DNA of 64,000 nt from Dugong dugon (taxonomy: Eukaryota > Chordata > Mammalia > Sirenia > Dugongidae), in the NCBI GenBank assembly GCA_030035585.1, contig CM057461.1, forward strand, positions 3,663,501 to 3,727,500. Direction: 5' to 3'. Below, piece by piece: positions 20,868 to 31,565 of this stretch (position 1 is the stretch's first letter; each line of letters starts with the position of its first letter). The position numbers and the translations under genes were made by a program. Under the pieces are notes generated by a model that was not told where the DNA came from, ran no database searches, and saw only the letters and a list, made by a program, of their open reading frames with translations.

Positions 20868-21145
20868 CACAGGAGCTTGATATGCAGGAGACCAAGGTTT
20901 GATTCCTGGCCAATGCACTTGATGTGCGGTCACCACTCATCCGTTAGTGGCGCTGCATGTTGCTATGATGCTGGACAGGTTTCAGTGGAGCTTCCAGACT
21001 AAGACAGACTAGGAATAAAAGCCTGATGATCTACTTCTGAAAATCAACCAATGAAAACCTCATGGATTACAATGGTCCAATTCCATTGTGCATGGGGTTG
21101 ACATGTCAGGGGCCTAATGGACAGCAGCTAACAAAGAGAACAACA
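20868..21145 (+). mobile_element. tRNA-Gly/RTE-type SINE, 5'-truncated
   Basis: ATGCAGGAGACCAAGGTTTG is the tail of a tRNA-Gly-like head. The RTE-like part follows: GTTTCAGTGGAGCTTCCAGA, GATCTACTTCTGAAAATC, GACATGTCAGGGGCC and a degenerate CAACAGC tail. It is the same family as 24655-24996 and abuts the preceding AfroSINE. Confidence 0.75.
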
Positions 21146-21214
21146 GCAAAATTCCTCAAAGCCTTACTGGGGCCAGATATTGTTCTATGTGCTTTGAATG
21201 AATCATCTCTTAGT

Positions 21215-21650
21215 AGGTTGAATGGTGATTCCCAAAAAAGAACCTGTGAACATAACCTCATTTGGAAAAAGATCTTTGCAGATGTAACTCAGTGAAGAAT
21301 CTTGCGATGAGGAGATTATCCTGGATTGTCCAGGTGGCCCTAACTCTGATGACAAGTGTCCTTCTAAGTGACAGACGAGAAGAGGAGAAGACACAGACAC
21401 ACGTGGAGAAGGCCATGTGAAGATGGTGGCAGAGGTTGGAGTGAAGCGGCCACAAGCCCAGGAATGCCCCGGGCCACCAGAAGCCGGGAGAGGCAGGAAG
21501 GAGCCTCCCCCAGAGCCTTTGGAGGCAGCATGGACCTGCTGATACCTTGATTTTGGACTTCTACCCCAAGAACTGAGAGCCATTGAATTTCTGTTGTTTG
21601 AATCCACCCAGTTTGTGGTAACTTGTTACAGAAGACAAGGAAAATGAAGG
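21215..21650 (+). mobile_element. MLT1-type MaLR solo LTR
   Basis: Starts with GGTTGAATGGTGATTCCC. It continues with TCTTTGCAGATGTAACTCAG, GGCCATGTGAAGATGGTGGC and CCAGAAGCCGGGAGAGGC, and ends near CCACCCAGTTTGTGGTAACT. This is the classic MLT1 order. Confidence 0.8.
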
Positions 21651-21977
21651 CAATCTCATTTAGCTATTCCACGAACGTTAGTAAGAATCAGAATCCACTT
21701 AATACCTTCAAAAAACATTACGTGGTTCCAAACAACTGCAGGTTGCTTTGTCCAAAGCTCAATCACTAGTCAACTGAAGTATCTTAAAGTATGAGAACTA
21801 AGTATCTTAAAAGAGAAGCATTTACATTGTGTTTATGGTGGAATGCATGCAGAGTGTAGGTGGTTTGTAGAGGAGACGTTTGCTCCTGGGGTGGCTTTGC
21901 AGTCAGCAGAGGTGCCTTTAGCTTCCTGACTCCAGGTGTTCATGCCCCCTTTGCTCTCCATCCAGACCAGGGGGAGC

Positions 21978-22660
21978 TTGTTATTTTGTTGTTGTTGTTG
22001 AAAGTATACACAGCAAAACACACACCAATCCAACCATTTCTACATGTACAATTCAGTGACACTGATGACATTCTTCAAGTTGAGCAATGATTCTCACCCT
22101 CCTTTTCCCAATTGTTCCTCTCCCATTAACATGAACTCATTGTCTCTAAGCTTCCTTTCCAGTCTTTCCAGTTGCTGTTGGCAATTTGATGCAATATAGA
22201 TAGTTCTTCAAAACAGCACAATGCTCAAGGTAGACATTCTTTACTAGTTAAGCTAAACTATTGTTTGGTTTAAAGAAGACTTCAGGGTATATTTTTGGTT
22301 TAAGGCTTAAAGATTATCTCAGGGCAACAGTTTTGGGGGTTAATCCAGCCTCCATGGCTCCAGAAAGTCTGGATTCCATGAGAATTCAGTTCTGCATTCT
22401 CCCCCTTTTGATCAGTATTCTTCTATAGAATCTTTGATCAAAATGCTCAGAAATGGTAGCCGGGCACCATCCAGTTCTTCTGATCTCATGGCAGAGGAGG
22501 CAGTTGTTCACGGAGACAGTTAGACACGCATTCCAGCTTCTCCTCCTATTCCTGACTCTCCTTCTTCCTCTGTTGCTCCAGGCAAGTAAAGACCAATTGT
22601 TGTACCTTGGATGGTCACTTGCAAGCTTTTAAGACTCCAGAGAGAGCTTATTGCTAGCTG
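21978..22660 (-). mobile_element. L1 3' end (reverse)
   Basis: Reverse of the L1 3' UTR: GTTGTTGAAAGTATACACAG, TTCTACATGTACAATTCAGT, GTTTAAAGAAGACTTCAGGG, TAGAATCTTTGATCAAAATG, then GGTCACTTGCAAGCTTTTAAG. It is collinear with 33016-33660. Confidence 0.75.
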
Positions 22661-23930
22661 GGATGCAGAGTGGTCAACCTGGTGTGAGTGCTGGATGGAG
22701 ACCTGCCTCAGCCGTTTGAGCTGTGTGATTTTCAACACACAGCATGGTGTCTCTCAGCCTCCATTCCTAACCTATAGGATGGAGCTGATTACTGAATTGC
22801 CTTCCCAGCCAGGGTGAGCAGCCAAGCTCACCAGACAGTCCCAGACATGGGGGAGATTGATCCACAGAGCATTTGGTCTTAGTTATTGTCACATCCTCAG
22901 TTTTAACCTGTCTCCTGCAAGTCCTCTGAATTGACACAGCAAAGGTGTGATGAAAGCTCACCAAGTCTTCAATTCCATGACCAAGAGTTGTTGTACAGGA
23001 GCCTGTCTTCCAACCCCAACATAGGAGGTCAGGGTGGAAGCGTATTACTTGGGGTGACAAAATGATTCAATTTCACAATCGGTATCTTCATTAATTTTTT
23101 GGTCTACACATCGTAATTAAATAACTAATTATGGCACCCGTGAGAGTGTGACAAATAAGGTTAAGAAAATGGCAGTGTTTTGTCCTTGAAGGGTTGGCCT
23201 GGGTCTCCATGTGATCCACCCCACACAGGAAGCCTTTGAACCCCAAAACGCTGGTCACCAGGGAGAGGGAGGCACCCCAAGTTTATTAGGGACTCCCATG
23301 TCCTCTCACTGGCTCCAAGTCTCTTCCAATCCCTGGAAACAATGCCCTTTCTGCATCACCCTTCATCCCACCTGCACGAAAGGAGGGCTGATAAGAACGC
23401 CCGGGGGCCGGCTTTAATCTAGGATACCCTGGTGGCAGTAGGTTTCTTAAAAGGAGCTAGCTGAAAAGTAGGGCTCTTGGAAGTTCAAAGAAATAGTCAA
23501 CATCAAAAAAAGTTCTTCTGCCATATTCGATGCATTTACTGTAAATATTGTTCCATTTGACTCCAAGTCTCCCCTCCAAATTCCATTTCTGAGGAATGGA
23601 AAGTCAGGCCCAGATGCTACTTTTGCTTTTTTAACTTGTGCTGCAGGTTACCTGGGTAAGTCAATGGGAAAATCTCAGCCTTTCTGGCTGCTTTCTAAAT
23701 GGAGAAAGGTGGCCAGCAGGTGGGATGGTTTCTCATTGATCTCCTTTCCACCCATGCGAGAGTAATCAGGCAAAAGTCTCCACCTCAGCTTGAGAGCGAC
23801 CTGCTGAAGCCGGCCCATGATCCTGTGACAGGAGAGGAGCACACCTTGGAATGTTCCGTCAACACAGCACCTCCTGGAGGGCGTTTCTCACCTTACCTCT
23901 GCGGGCACCTGCCCACTCACTCACCTTCTT
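22661..23930. other. No gene recognised; one AT-rich patch
   Basis: About 1.27 kb without a recognised repeat. Near 23110-23140 there is a run of homeodomain-type words (CGTAATTAAATAACTAATTATG). No exon-like structure. Confidence 0.35.
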
Positions 23931-24316
23931 GTCCTGTTGGACCTGCTCTCCACGCAGCAGGCAAAGTGAACTTTTCAAAGTGCAGGCCTCCCCATCTCAC
24001 CCCACTGCCAAAGTCCCTTCAGTGACTTCTGGCAATCTTTAGGCTAAAAACCAAAATCCTCACCACCTCCTCCAAGCCCCTGCATGGCTGGCAGGGGCCA
24101 GCGTCTCCAGCCTCAGCTGAGAACACGCTTAGTGTCTGAATGTCTCAAGTCCTTCACCGTGAACCACCTCCCTGCCTCAGGGCCTTTGCACACTCTGGGC
24201 CCGCTTCCTGGAACAGTCTCTCTGGCAACTTACTCCTCTCCCCCCACTTCCTGCTTCTTTACCTTGTTAATTCTAGTCATTTGTCAAATCTCAGATAAAA
24301 CATCACCTCCTTAGGG

Positions 24317-24470
24317 GCTAACCAAAAGGTTGACATCTTGCTCCAAGGGAGAAAAATGTGGCAGTCTGCTTCCGTAAGGATTACAGCCTTGGAAACCCTA
24401 TGGGGCAGTTCTACTCTGACCTATAGGGTCGGATGAGTCGGGATCGACTTGATGGCAACGGGGAGAGGTT
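24317..24470 (+). mobile_element. AfroSINE, 5'-truncated, in L2
   Basis: Body GTGGCAGTCTGCTTCCGTAA and CCTATGGGGCAGTTCTACTC. Flanked by TCCTTAGGGG (about 24307-24316 and 24473-24482). Confidence 0.85.
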
Positions 24471-24655
24471 GGTCCTTAGGGGAGTGATCCCTCACTATCC
24501 CATCCCCACCCAGACCAGGCCAGGCCTCCATGCTTACGCAGAGACCACCAGGGCCTTCTCCTCAATTTTATTCACACTTATTTGACTATTTCATTCTTTT
24601 CTGCCTCCCCTAATGGACCACATCTGATTTTGTTCTCATCATTGTATCCTTTGGG

Positions 24656-24992
24656 GAATAGTGGTAGCTCAGCGGTAGAATTCTCACCTTCCACACAGGA
24701 GACCCAGGTTCGATTCCCAGCCAACACATCTCATGCACAGCCACCACCTGCCTGCCAGTGGAGGCTTGTATGTACCTATGATGCATAACAGGTTTCAGTG
24801 GAGCTTCCAGACTAAGATGAACTAGGAAGAAAGGCCTGGAGATCTACTTCCAAAAATCAGTCATTGGAAACCCTATAATCACGATGGTCTGATCCACAAC
24901 CAATCATGGAGATGATGCAAGACCAGGCAGCGCTTCCTTCCATTGAGCACAGGTTCACCATGAGTTGAGGGCTGACTCGACAACAACAACAA
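24656..24992 (+). mobile_element. tRNA-Gly/RTE SINE, near full length
   Basis: The head GTGGTAGCTCAGCGGTAGAA contains a pol III A box (TAGCTCAGCGG), and GGTTCGATTCC is a B box. Head plus anticodon region read like tRNA-Gly. The RTE-like body (GTTTCAGTGGAGCTTCCAGA, GATCTACTTCCAAAAATC, GCAAGACCAGGCAGCG) and (CAA)n tail follow. Flanked by the duplication CATTGTATCCT. It is a SINE, not a tRNA gene: the acceptor stem is not closed. Confidence 0.85.
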
Positions 24993-25075
24993 CAACATTG
25001 TATCCTAAAAGTATCATAAAGGGCCTGGCCCATAGTAGGTGCCGATTAGCTCTTTGTGACTCAGTGAACGAGAAG

Positions 25076-25412
25076 GATCTAGATGTCAGCCCACGCTAGT
25101 ATTGGCTGCTGACAGGGCCGATAGAAACTTAGGACGCAGCAAGACAATTAAAGTGACTACACCCATAGAAGCAATTGCTGTGAACTTAATCCAGGTGTGA
25201 ACTAAAACCAGGTCATGGTCCGGCATTTGGTCCTCAGTACTCAGCTTTGTAGCCGGATGTCGGTCATCTGGAGATTGAAGTAAAACAACCGAAATGTTGA
25301 GAGGGTCAAGGCCAGGTAACAGGAAGAAAGCTGGAGGGCAGGATGTGGGGACAATGCCACAATGGCAGCAAAGGTGCAGCATCATCTTTAACAACCCAAA
25401 GGCTTGCCCCGT
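25076..25412. other. No gene recognised
   Basis: About 340 bases. No repeat or exon identified. Confidence 0.4.
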
Positions 25413-25622
25413 GGGGTGTTGTTCTCATTGTGTGCTGTTGAGTCAATTCTGACTCTTCTAACCCTATGGGACAGAGAAGACCTGCCCCATAGGGTTTCCA
25501 AGGTTGTAATCTTTACAGGAGCAAACTGCCACATCTTTGTCCCAAGGAGTGGCTGGTGGGTTCCAATGGCCAGCCTTTCTGTTAGTAGATGAGCACTTAA
25601 CCGTTTGTAGCACCAGGGCTTG
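25413..25622 (-). mobile_element. AfroSINE
   Basis: Reverse copy with CCTGCCCCATAGGGTTTCCA and ending TTGTAGCACCAGGGCTTGG. Confidence 0.82.
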
Positions 25623-25744
25623 GGATAGAGCAGGTGTTTGCTCAGCAGCACTAAACGAGAAAACTGGATTTGAGTAGAAGGCTGGGAAATCCGGTCTTAG
25701 CCCCACAGAAGGAGGAAAAAAATACAGACATCCCAGGCTGCCTC

Positions 25745-25885
25745 CTGATGTCAAAACCTTGCCTCTCACTACCTGTGTGATTCAGGGCAACTTAATCCTG
25801 CTGACCCTCAATTTCCACATCTGTAAAATGGAGGCATGATGTTTTCCATCTCACGGGTTATTGTGAGGATAAAATCAGCAAGGCT
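25745..25885 (+). repeat. MIR
   Basis: CACTACCTGTGTGATTCAGG, GACCCTCAATTTCCACATC, TGTAAAATGGAGGCATGATG and TTATTGTGAGGATAAAAT in MIR order. Confidence 0.8.
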
Positions 25886-26544
25886 GCACCTTGAAGAGAG
25901 CAAGGGCTCACAGCCTTTTCCAGTGTTTGTATCCAGGGGGGGACTTTGGCTTCTCTCGACACTTGGTGCTCATTTCCCATCAAAGAGGTGGCTGGAATCA
26001 CACCAGGCTTCAAGGTGAAGGGCTGGAAAGGCCAGGCTCCCACCAACCACCACTCTTTTTCTGGTTACTTTCTCTCGCTCTGTTATTTTCTGGACTCTGT
26101 TTTTCTTTTCATAAATATTGGATCAAGCAAATATTGGATCAAGCTCAGTCAATATTTATGCTTTTCAGGCTGTTTGTCTTACAATAGCCAGAAAGAGGAA
26201 GCATCTGGTTCTCTCACAGATCACCGGGCCTTGGGTCCAAGTCCCTGCCTCCACTCACCTTTTCCTCTGTAATAAGGTTTCCACATGAGCATGAGCTTGC
26301 TGACGGGGTCCAGCTCTAAGCGAACTGCTCATGAGCTCCCCCTTCACTCTCAGCTACCTTGCAAGAGTTTATATTCACGACTACCAGTGGTTCTAACGTA
26401 AACCTGTAAGGTCACACAACCCCCTCCGGATTTCCAGTGAATGTTACAGATTCAGAAGAATTGATGCACTCAAATTATGGCATTAGCAAAGAATATTGAA
26501 TCTCTTCAGTCTTGGAAGAAATGAAACCAGTATGCTTCTTAGAA
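25886..26544. other. No gene; short palindrome and tandem duplication at 26110-26160
   Basis: Mostly single-copy DNA. CATAAATATTG (26110-26120) is perfectly inverted as CAATATTTATG (26150-26160). Between them AAATATTGGATCAAGC occurs twice in tandem (26113-26128, 26129-26144). Confidence 0.6.
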
Positions 26545-26812
26545 GCAGGGATAGTCAAGTCTGCAGCTAGGTGACTTTGATCACGTCATCAGGAAAGACC
26601 AATTGCTAGAAAAGGACATCATGTTTGGTAAAGTAGATGGTCAGCGACAGCAAGAGAAGCCCCCCATGAGAAGGACTGACACAATAGCCGTAACAATGGA
26701 CTCAGACATATCAACAATCATGAAGATGACATAAGACCAGACAGCAGACTTCATTCTGCTATCCATAAGGCTCGCATGAGTCGGAGCGGACCAGACACAA
26801 CGACATAGACAT
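26545..26812 (+). mobile_element. RTE (BovB-like) 3' fragment
   Basis: CATCAGGAAAGACCAATTGC, GAAAAGGACATCATGTTTGG, AAAGTAGATGGTCAGCGACA, GACTCAGACATATCAACAAT and CGCATGAGTCGGAGCGGACC look like the coding-to-3' end of an afrotherian RTE LINE. It is related to the tail of the tRNA-Gly SINE and to 58920-59330. Confidence 0.65.
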
Positions 26813-26909
26813 TCACACAGCCTAGCTGAACTCTGTAGTCATGGGTGATAGGTCTGGTGGTTGCAAAGACACGTCTTTTAGCAAAACCAAGTCTCTAGTC
26901 CCTTTCAGA

Positions 26910-27112
26910 AGGAACCCTGGTGACCCAGTGGGTAAGCACTCAGCTGCTCACTGAAAGATGGGTGGTTCAAACCCATCAGTGGTTCTTCGAGAGAAAGATG
27001 TGGCAGTCTGCTTCTGTAAAAATTACAGCTTAGAAGCCCTGTGGGGTAGTTCTACTCTGTCCTACGGGGTTACTATGAGTTGGAATCAACTCGATGGCAA
27101 CAGGCTAGTTCA
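26910..27112 (+). mobile_element. AfroSINE
   Basis: Head GGAACCCTGGTGACCCAGTG, body GATGTGGCAGTCTGCTTCTG, end GGAATCAACTCGATGGCAAC. Flanked by TTTCAGA words (26903 and 27113). Confidence 0.88.
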
Positions 27113-27120
27113 TTTCAGAC

Positions 27121-27327
27121 AACTCTTGTTGTTGTGTGCTGCCGAGTTGATTCTGACTCATAGTGACCCCATGTGACAGAGTAGAACTGCCCCATAGGGT
27201 TTTCTAGGCTGTGATCTTTACAGGAGCAGATTACCAGGTCTTTTCTTTTGTGGAGCTGCAGGGTAGATTCGAATCGTCAACTTTTCAGTTAACAGTGAGT
27301 ACTTAACCATTGTGCCACTAGGGCTCC
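27121..27327 (-). mobile_element. AfroSINE
   Basis: Reverse copy from TTGTTGTTGTGTGCTGCCGA to GTGCCACTAGGGCTCC. Flanked by TTTCAGAC (27113-27120 and 27328-27335). Confidence 0.88.
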
Positions 27328-27504
27328 TTTCAGACCATTATTGAATAGAAATATGTTAGCATTCACTAGGAAGTCAGAAGCAGAAAATGCTTTGTCATTC
27401 AAGTAAAATATCTTTCTGATGCTTTGGATTTCCAAAATAAATAAATAAAATTAAGACACGATTCTTTCTCAGAAGGAACGAACAATATTGATACTCCTAA
27501 AAAT

Positions 27505-27830
27505 AGCAATGAGAGTAACAATCGCTGACACTTAAGTGCGCACCTCACTTCAAGCCCTAGTGGTGCCGTGGTCAAGAGCTCGGCTGCTAATCAAAAGGTT
27601 GTTGGTTCAAGTCCACCAGCTGGACCTTGGAAACTCTATGGGGCAGTTCTACTCTGTGCTACAGGGCCGCTACGAGTCGGGGTTGACTTGACGGCAAAGG
27701 GTTTGCTTTGGTTTGGTTTTACAGCTGGTGCCAGGTGTTTCGCTTCCAGCATCTCCATTTCCCTTTTACAGATGGAGAAACTGAGGCCCAGGGGGCTGCT
27801 GTAGGGAGGAGAGTCACCTGGCTCACAGAC
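27505..27830 (-). repeat. MIR split by an AfroSINE
   Basis: Flank CGCTGACACTTAAGTGCG, then after the SINE CTCCATTTCCCTTTTACAGA and TGGAGAAACTGAGGCCCAGG, which is reverse MIR. Confidence 0.7.
27552..27721 (+). mobile_element. AfroSINE inside MIR
   Basis: Head AGCCCTAGTGGTGCCGTGG, body TATGGGGCAGTTCTACTCTG, 3' end GACTTGACGGCAAAGGGTTT and a G/T-rich tail. One of the less diverged copies. Confidence 0.88.
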
Positions 27831-28145
27831 TCGGGCCTCATCCCCCCGTCAGCTCAGGCCGACTTGGAGCCGTCCCCTGCCCCACACTGCCTCCCACACA
27901 GTCTGGTGCTTTCGGCCATGGTGAGCGTGCTCAAGCCAGACACCCTAAATAAGTCATTAGTCACGGGGCTGGGAGTTAAAGTTTGGTGGCTGATCTTTCC
28001 CTGCTCATACGTTTTTCAGTATTTAGCCCTTGGACGAATGTGTGTGTTTTTTTGCTGAGGAATTAGATGTGATTATGCTGAGTGAAATAAGGACAGATAT
28101 TGTATGATTCCCAATTACGTGAAATATCTAGGACAGGCGAGTGTC

Positions 28146-28383
28146 TACCCATTACTGTCAAGCTGATTCTGACTCACAGTAGCCCTATAGGACAGAGCAG
28201 AACTTCCCCATAGGGTTTCCAAGGCTGTAAGCTTTACATAGCAACCACTGTGAGGCTGGCGCAGGACCAGGCAGTCTTACCTTCTGTTGGGCGTAGCTCA
28301 CTATGAGTGGGAACTGACTCGAGGGCACGTAACAGCAACAACAGTCTTTAGGGAAGCAGATCACCACACTCTTCTCCCTCGGC
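28146..28383 (-). mobile_element. AfroSINE inside L1M, itself interrupted
   Basis: The reverse body AGCCCTATAGGACAGAGCAG to GGCTGTAAGCTTTAC resumes as GGGAAGCAGATCACCACACT after a 107-base RTE-type insert. Confidence 0.75.
28238..28344 (+). mobile_element. RTE/SINE 3' fragment nested in AfroSINE
   Basis: GAGGCTGGCGCAGGACCAGG, CACTATGAGTGGGAACTGAC and CAGCAACAACAG match the 3' end of the RTE-type SINE. Third level of nesting. Confidence 0.7.
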
Positions 28384-28605
28384 AAGGGCACAGAGACCAA
28401 AGTTCACTCGTGGTCACCAGGGGCAGGGGGGTGGGAGGGAGAGGGCACTGAGCTGCTGCTGAGGGTGATGGACTTGGGAATAGTTCACGGTGATGGCTGA
28501 ACACAATGATGTTATGAATGTCACTGAACTATACACATGAGGATTGTTGAAATGGCAAGTGTCTTGTTACCTGTATTTACCACAATAAAAAATGTAGTTA
28601 AATTT

Positions 28606-29464
28606 TAAAAGTAGGGTGCAGAATAGTGGGGAGGCAGGGAATCAGCCGGCAAGCCGGCAACCCCACTGTCCTTAGTCTGCAGAGTCACATGCCATCTCCA
28701 AACCTTAATCACTATTTTCAATGGCTGCCCTGGATCTGAAGAGCAGTTGACAGTCAGCAACGCCCGCGCTTCCATCAGGGGTTGGTACTGTTATCGGAAC
28801 CAGAAGTGCCTATTACCCGACACGAAACAGCAAGCTGGAAGCGGATGAGAAAATGAGCGTCCACATAAATGCGTAATCCAAGCAGTGACTTTTTTTTTTT
28901 TTCTCCAATTGACTTATCTCTGCAAATTGTTTCTCCTTTCATGTTAAAAACCTACAGGCTGATTCTAATTTAATTACGGCACGTTTTTATTAAAACGATT
29001 GCCAGAATTCGTAATTAGGATTGGAAGCACCTTTTTATCTTGGCCAGCAGTACGGAACTGGTGGCCACGTCTATTTCTAGAACCAGCCTCCGGTTTGTAT
29101 CGTCTGGTGCTGCCCTAACTGAAGGGAATGGAGCCGTGTGTCTAATGCATGGGCAGGACGCTCTCCCAGATGCTGGTCGCTAAGAAGTGTAGTACCTCTG
29201 CTGACATGTCTGATTTCTGGAGACAGAAGAGCAGAAGGCTGCTGTGCCAGCCCCCGGGTTGCACCACCGTGGGGACCTGCACCCCTGGGACAGTGGCTGT
29301 CCCGTTCCCCCTGGACGGGAGCAGGGAGGGGCTACCAACAAGAAGGACCTCACTGGAGCTAGAGGGGACAGACTGAGGCTTTGTTACTGGGAAAGAACAG
29401 CTCTAACATCAAGTCCTGTCTCTGTTCTCTCTGTTTCTCTGTCTCTCTCTCTCTGTCTCTGTTT
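28606..29464. promoter_or_regulatory. No gene; short candidate conserved element at 28890-29060
   Basis: 28890-29060 holds dense homeodomain-type words: TCTAATTTAATTACGGC, GTAATTAGGATTGG and TTAAAACGATTG. The remainder is GC-rich without a recognised repeat and ends in a (CT)n tract at 29428-29470. Function is inference only. Confidence 0.3.
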
Positions 29465-29690
29465 TTCTCTCTGATCATAGTCACACCCCTTTGCCTAGAA
29501 CACCCTCGCCCTGCTCTCCACATGACTGGTTCCTTCTGACCTTAGGGCTCCATTCTCTGCAATGTTTCAGGCCCCTCAGCCCGCCTGGGACTGTGCGGCC
29601 ACCTTCTTTCCATGGCCCTATCTCACCATCTGAGACCATCTGTGTGCTTCCCGGCTTCCATCCGTCTCCACCAGCAAGCAGACTGACCAG
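29465..29690 (+). repeat. L2 fragment
   Basis: CCCTTTGCCTAGAACACCCT, ACATGACTGGTTCCTTCTGA and CTTAGGGCTCC in L2 order. Confidence 0.5.
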
Positions 29691-30948
29691 CAGGGCAGAG
29701 ATGGGCAAAGCAGTGGTCAGCGCTGCTTCCCAGCCACGTAGCACAGTGAGAGCGGAGATCCAAGGCTAGGAGATGCTAGCCAGGTGAGCAAGACATGAAA
29801 GAGTGAGTCCGCGCCCTTCACCTTCCCAAAAAAAAAATCTCTTCTAGAACTTCAGGTTCATTTCTACTCCAAAACATAGCCTTTATAACACTGTCACCTG
29901 CCCAGGACTATCTCCCACCTGGAAACCTTTTATACCCTCAGGAGAGGGGCCTGGGACATTCTGCACCTGGGAAGGCGCAGTATCCATGTGTGACCTGGCA
30001 TTGTTCCAGGCAGTGCTGCTGGAAGGGCCTCAAAATAGCCCCCACCCTTGAATTTCTTACACAGCCCAGCTTTGGGTCCTGGTGTCTGGCACCGTGCTTG
30101 GTGACATTAACCCCACCTATGCCTGGCATAGGGTAGGACAGGGCCCCATGCACACCCGGTATAGGGCAGGGCCCCACGCATGCCTGGCATGGGGCAGGGC
30201 AGGGCCCCACGCACGCCCGCAAGCCCACCCATCTCCTCTGAGACCAAGGGGCACACCTTCCTTCTACTCCCAACCAAGGTGAGCCACGGCCCCTCCGCTC
30301 CAGCTGCTGGTTTTCCTGTTCCTTCATGTCACCTTGACTCTTCTGGCACTTGTGATTTAGAGGCGTGTGCTCAACACGGCACAAACGAATTTTCAAAGCA
30401 GACACAGTCTTTTGCGATGTGAGAGACAGACGGGTTTTTATTGACTCGTGCGAGTGTGGAACAGAATTAGACAGAGGTAAGAAACAACAGAACTGCTGAA
30501 GAAGTGACTTAGCAGAGTGAGGATGGGGGACTGGGGTCTGTCCCCAAGCTCAGGGGAGGGTCAGATGGCAGATGGCAGGGAGATTCTGCAACCACCAGCC
30601 AGCTCTGTTCCCCACCAGCTCCATCCTGCCACCTGACCCATGCGTGTCCTCGGTCACAGGGGACAGTATGGGTGGAAGGGCCATGCCACCACTCCTAAAG
30701 GCAGCCTGTGACACAGCTGTGCACTGGAGCCTGCAGAATCTCACCCTACCTGGCACAGGTTCTCTAGGCTGACCTCCCCTGGGGTACCCCAGCTGTGCAG
30801 CCTTTGCTCTCCACGTACTTCCAGAGATGGGCAATTCCTGAACTTCTTCTTCTGCCGACCAAAGCGTTAAAAAATCCCTCCTGATGTTGGGTTGTCCTTT
30901 GAGAAGAGGTCATGGATATGAAGCATCTATGTTTCTTAGCTCGTTCTC
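29691..30948. other. No gene; short GC-rich tandem repeat at 30110-30225
   Basis: About 1.25 kb without a recognised family. Within it GGGCAGGGCCCCACGCATGC-like units of 35-40 bases occur about three times (30120, 30160, 30195). The open frames covering it have no domain. Confidence 0.45.
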
Positions 30949-30949
30949 C

Positions 30950-31420
30950 ATCAGCTAGAGACAGACAGCTGCCCTCGAGTCGACTCTGACTCACAATGTC
31001 CTTAAATACAGCAGAACAAAATGTTGCGAAGTCCTGTGTCATCCTCACAATCACCTGCATGTTCGAGTCCATTGTTGCAGCTACTGTGTTAAACCATCTC
31101 CCCGAGGGTCCCCCTCACCCTCATTGGCCCTCTGCTTCACTAAACATGATGTCCTGCTTCAGTTATTGATCCCTCCTGATGACGTGTCCAAAGCAACTGA
31201 TTCGGACAATGTTCTATTCTGATCCATAAGATTTCCACTGGCAAATTTTTGGAAGCAGATCATCAGGCCTTGATTCCTATTTTGTCTTAGTCTGGAAGCT
31301 CTGCTGAAACCTGTCCACCAGGGGTGGCCCTGCTGGTGTTTGAAATACCAGAGGCATAACTTTCAACATCATAGCTACACGGAAGCCACCACAGTACAAC
31401 ACACTGACAGATGCGTGTCC
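30950..31420 (-). mobile_element. RTE-type fragment (reverse)
   Basis: Reverse motifs CGAGTCGACTCTGACTCAC, CACTAAACATGATGTCCTGC, TTGTCTTAGTCTGGAAGCTC and AACATCATAGCTACACGGAA are the complement of the RTE tail seen forward at 58920. Confidence 0.65.
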
Positions 31421-31565
31421 TCCATTAGCCTCTACTAAATGGCCCCACCTTACTCTCAGAATTCTTTCCTGCAGCTTTCCAAGCCCCAGCCACAAGGGTT
31501 TCCCGACAGTGCATTGGAAACCACCACTACCTCCCTCACCTTGTGTCTTCAGTTCCCACGGCCAG

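Larger units (their letters stand above)
23935..25075 (+). repeat. L2 3' region interrupted by two SINEs
   Basis: L2-type motifs: CCTCAGGGCCTTTGCACAC, CTTCCTGGAACAGTCTC, GTCAAATCTCAGATAAAACA, CATCACCTCC, then after the inserts CATTGTATCCTAAAAG and AAGGGCCTGGCCCATAGTAG. The inserts (24317 and 24655) each have their own target duplications. Confidence 0.75.
28060..28605 (+). mobile_element. Old L1 (L1M-type) 3' end, interrupted
   Basis: GATTATGCTGAGTGAAATAA, GGACAGATATTGTATGATTC and CGTGAAATATCTAGGACAG lead to the insert. After it come GGTCACCAGGGGCAGG, CACTGAACTATACACATGAG and CCACAATAAAAAATG, the usual L1M 3' end. Confidence 0.8.

Noticed and set aside
24656-24730. A tRNA-Gly gene
   Set aside because: A and B boxes are present, but the sequence runs straight into an RTE-like tail with target duplications. 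It is a SINE head, not a tRNA gene.
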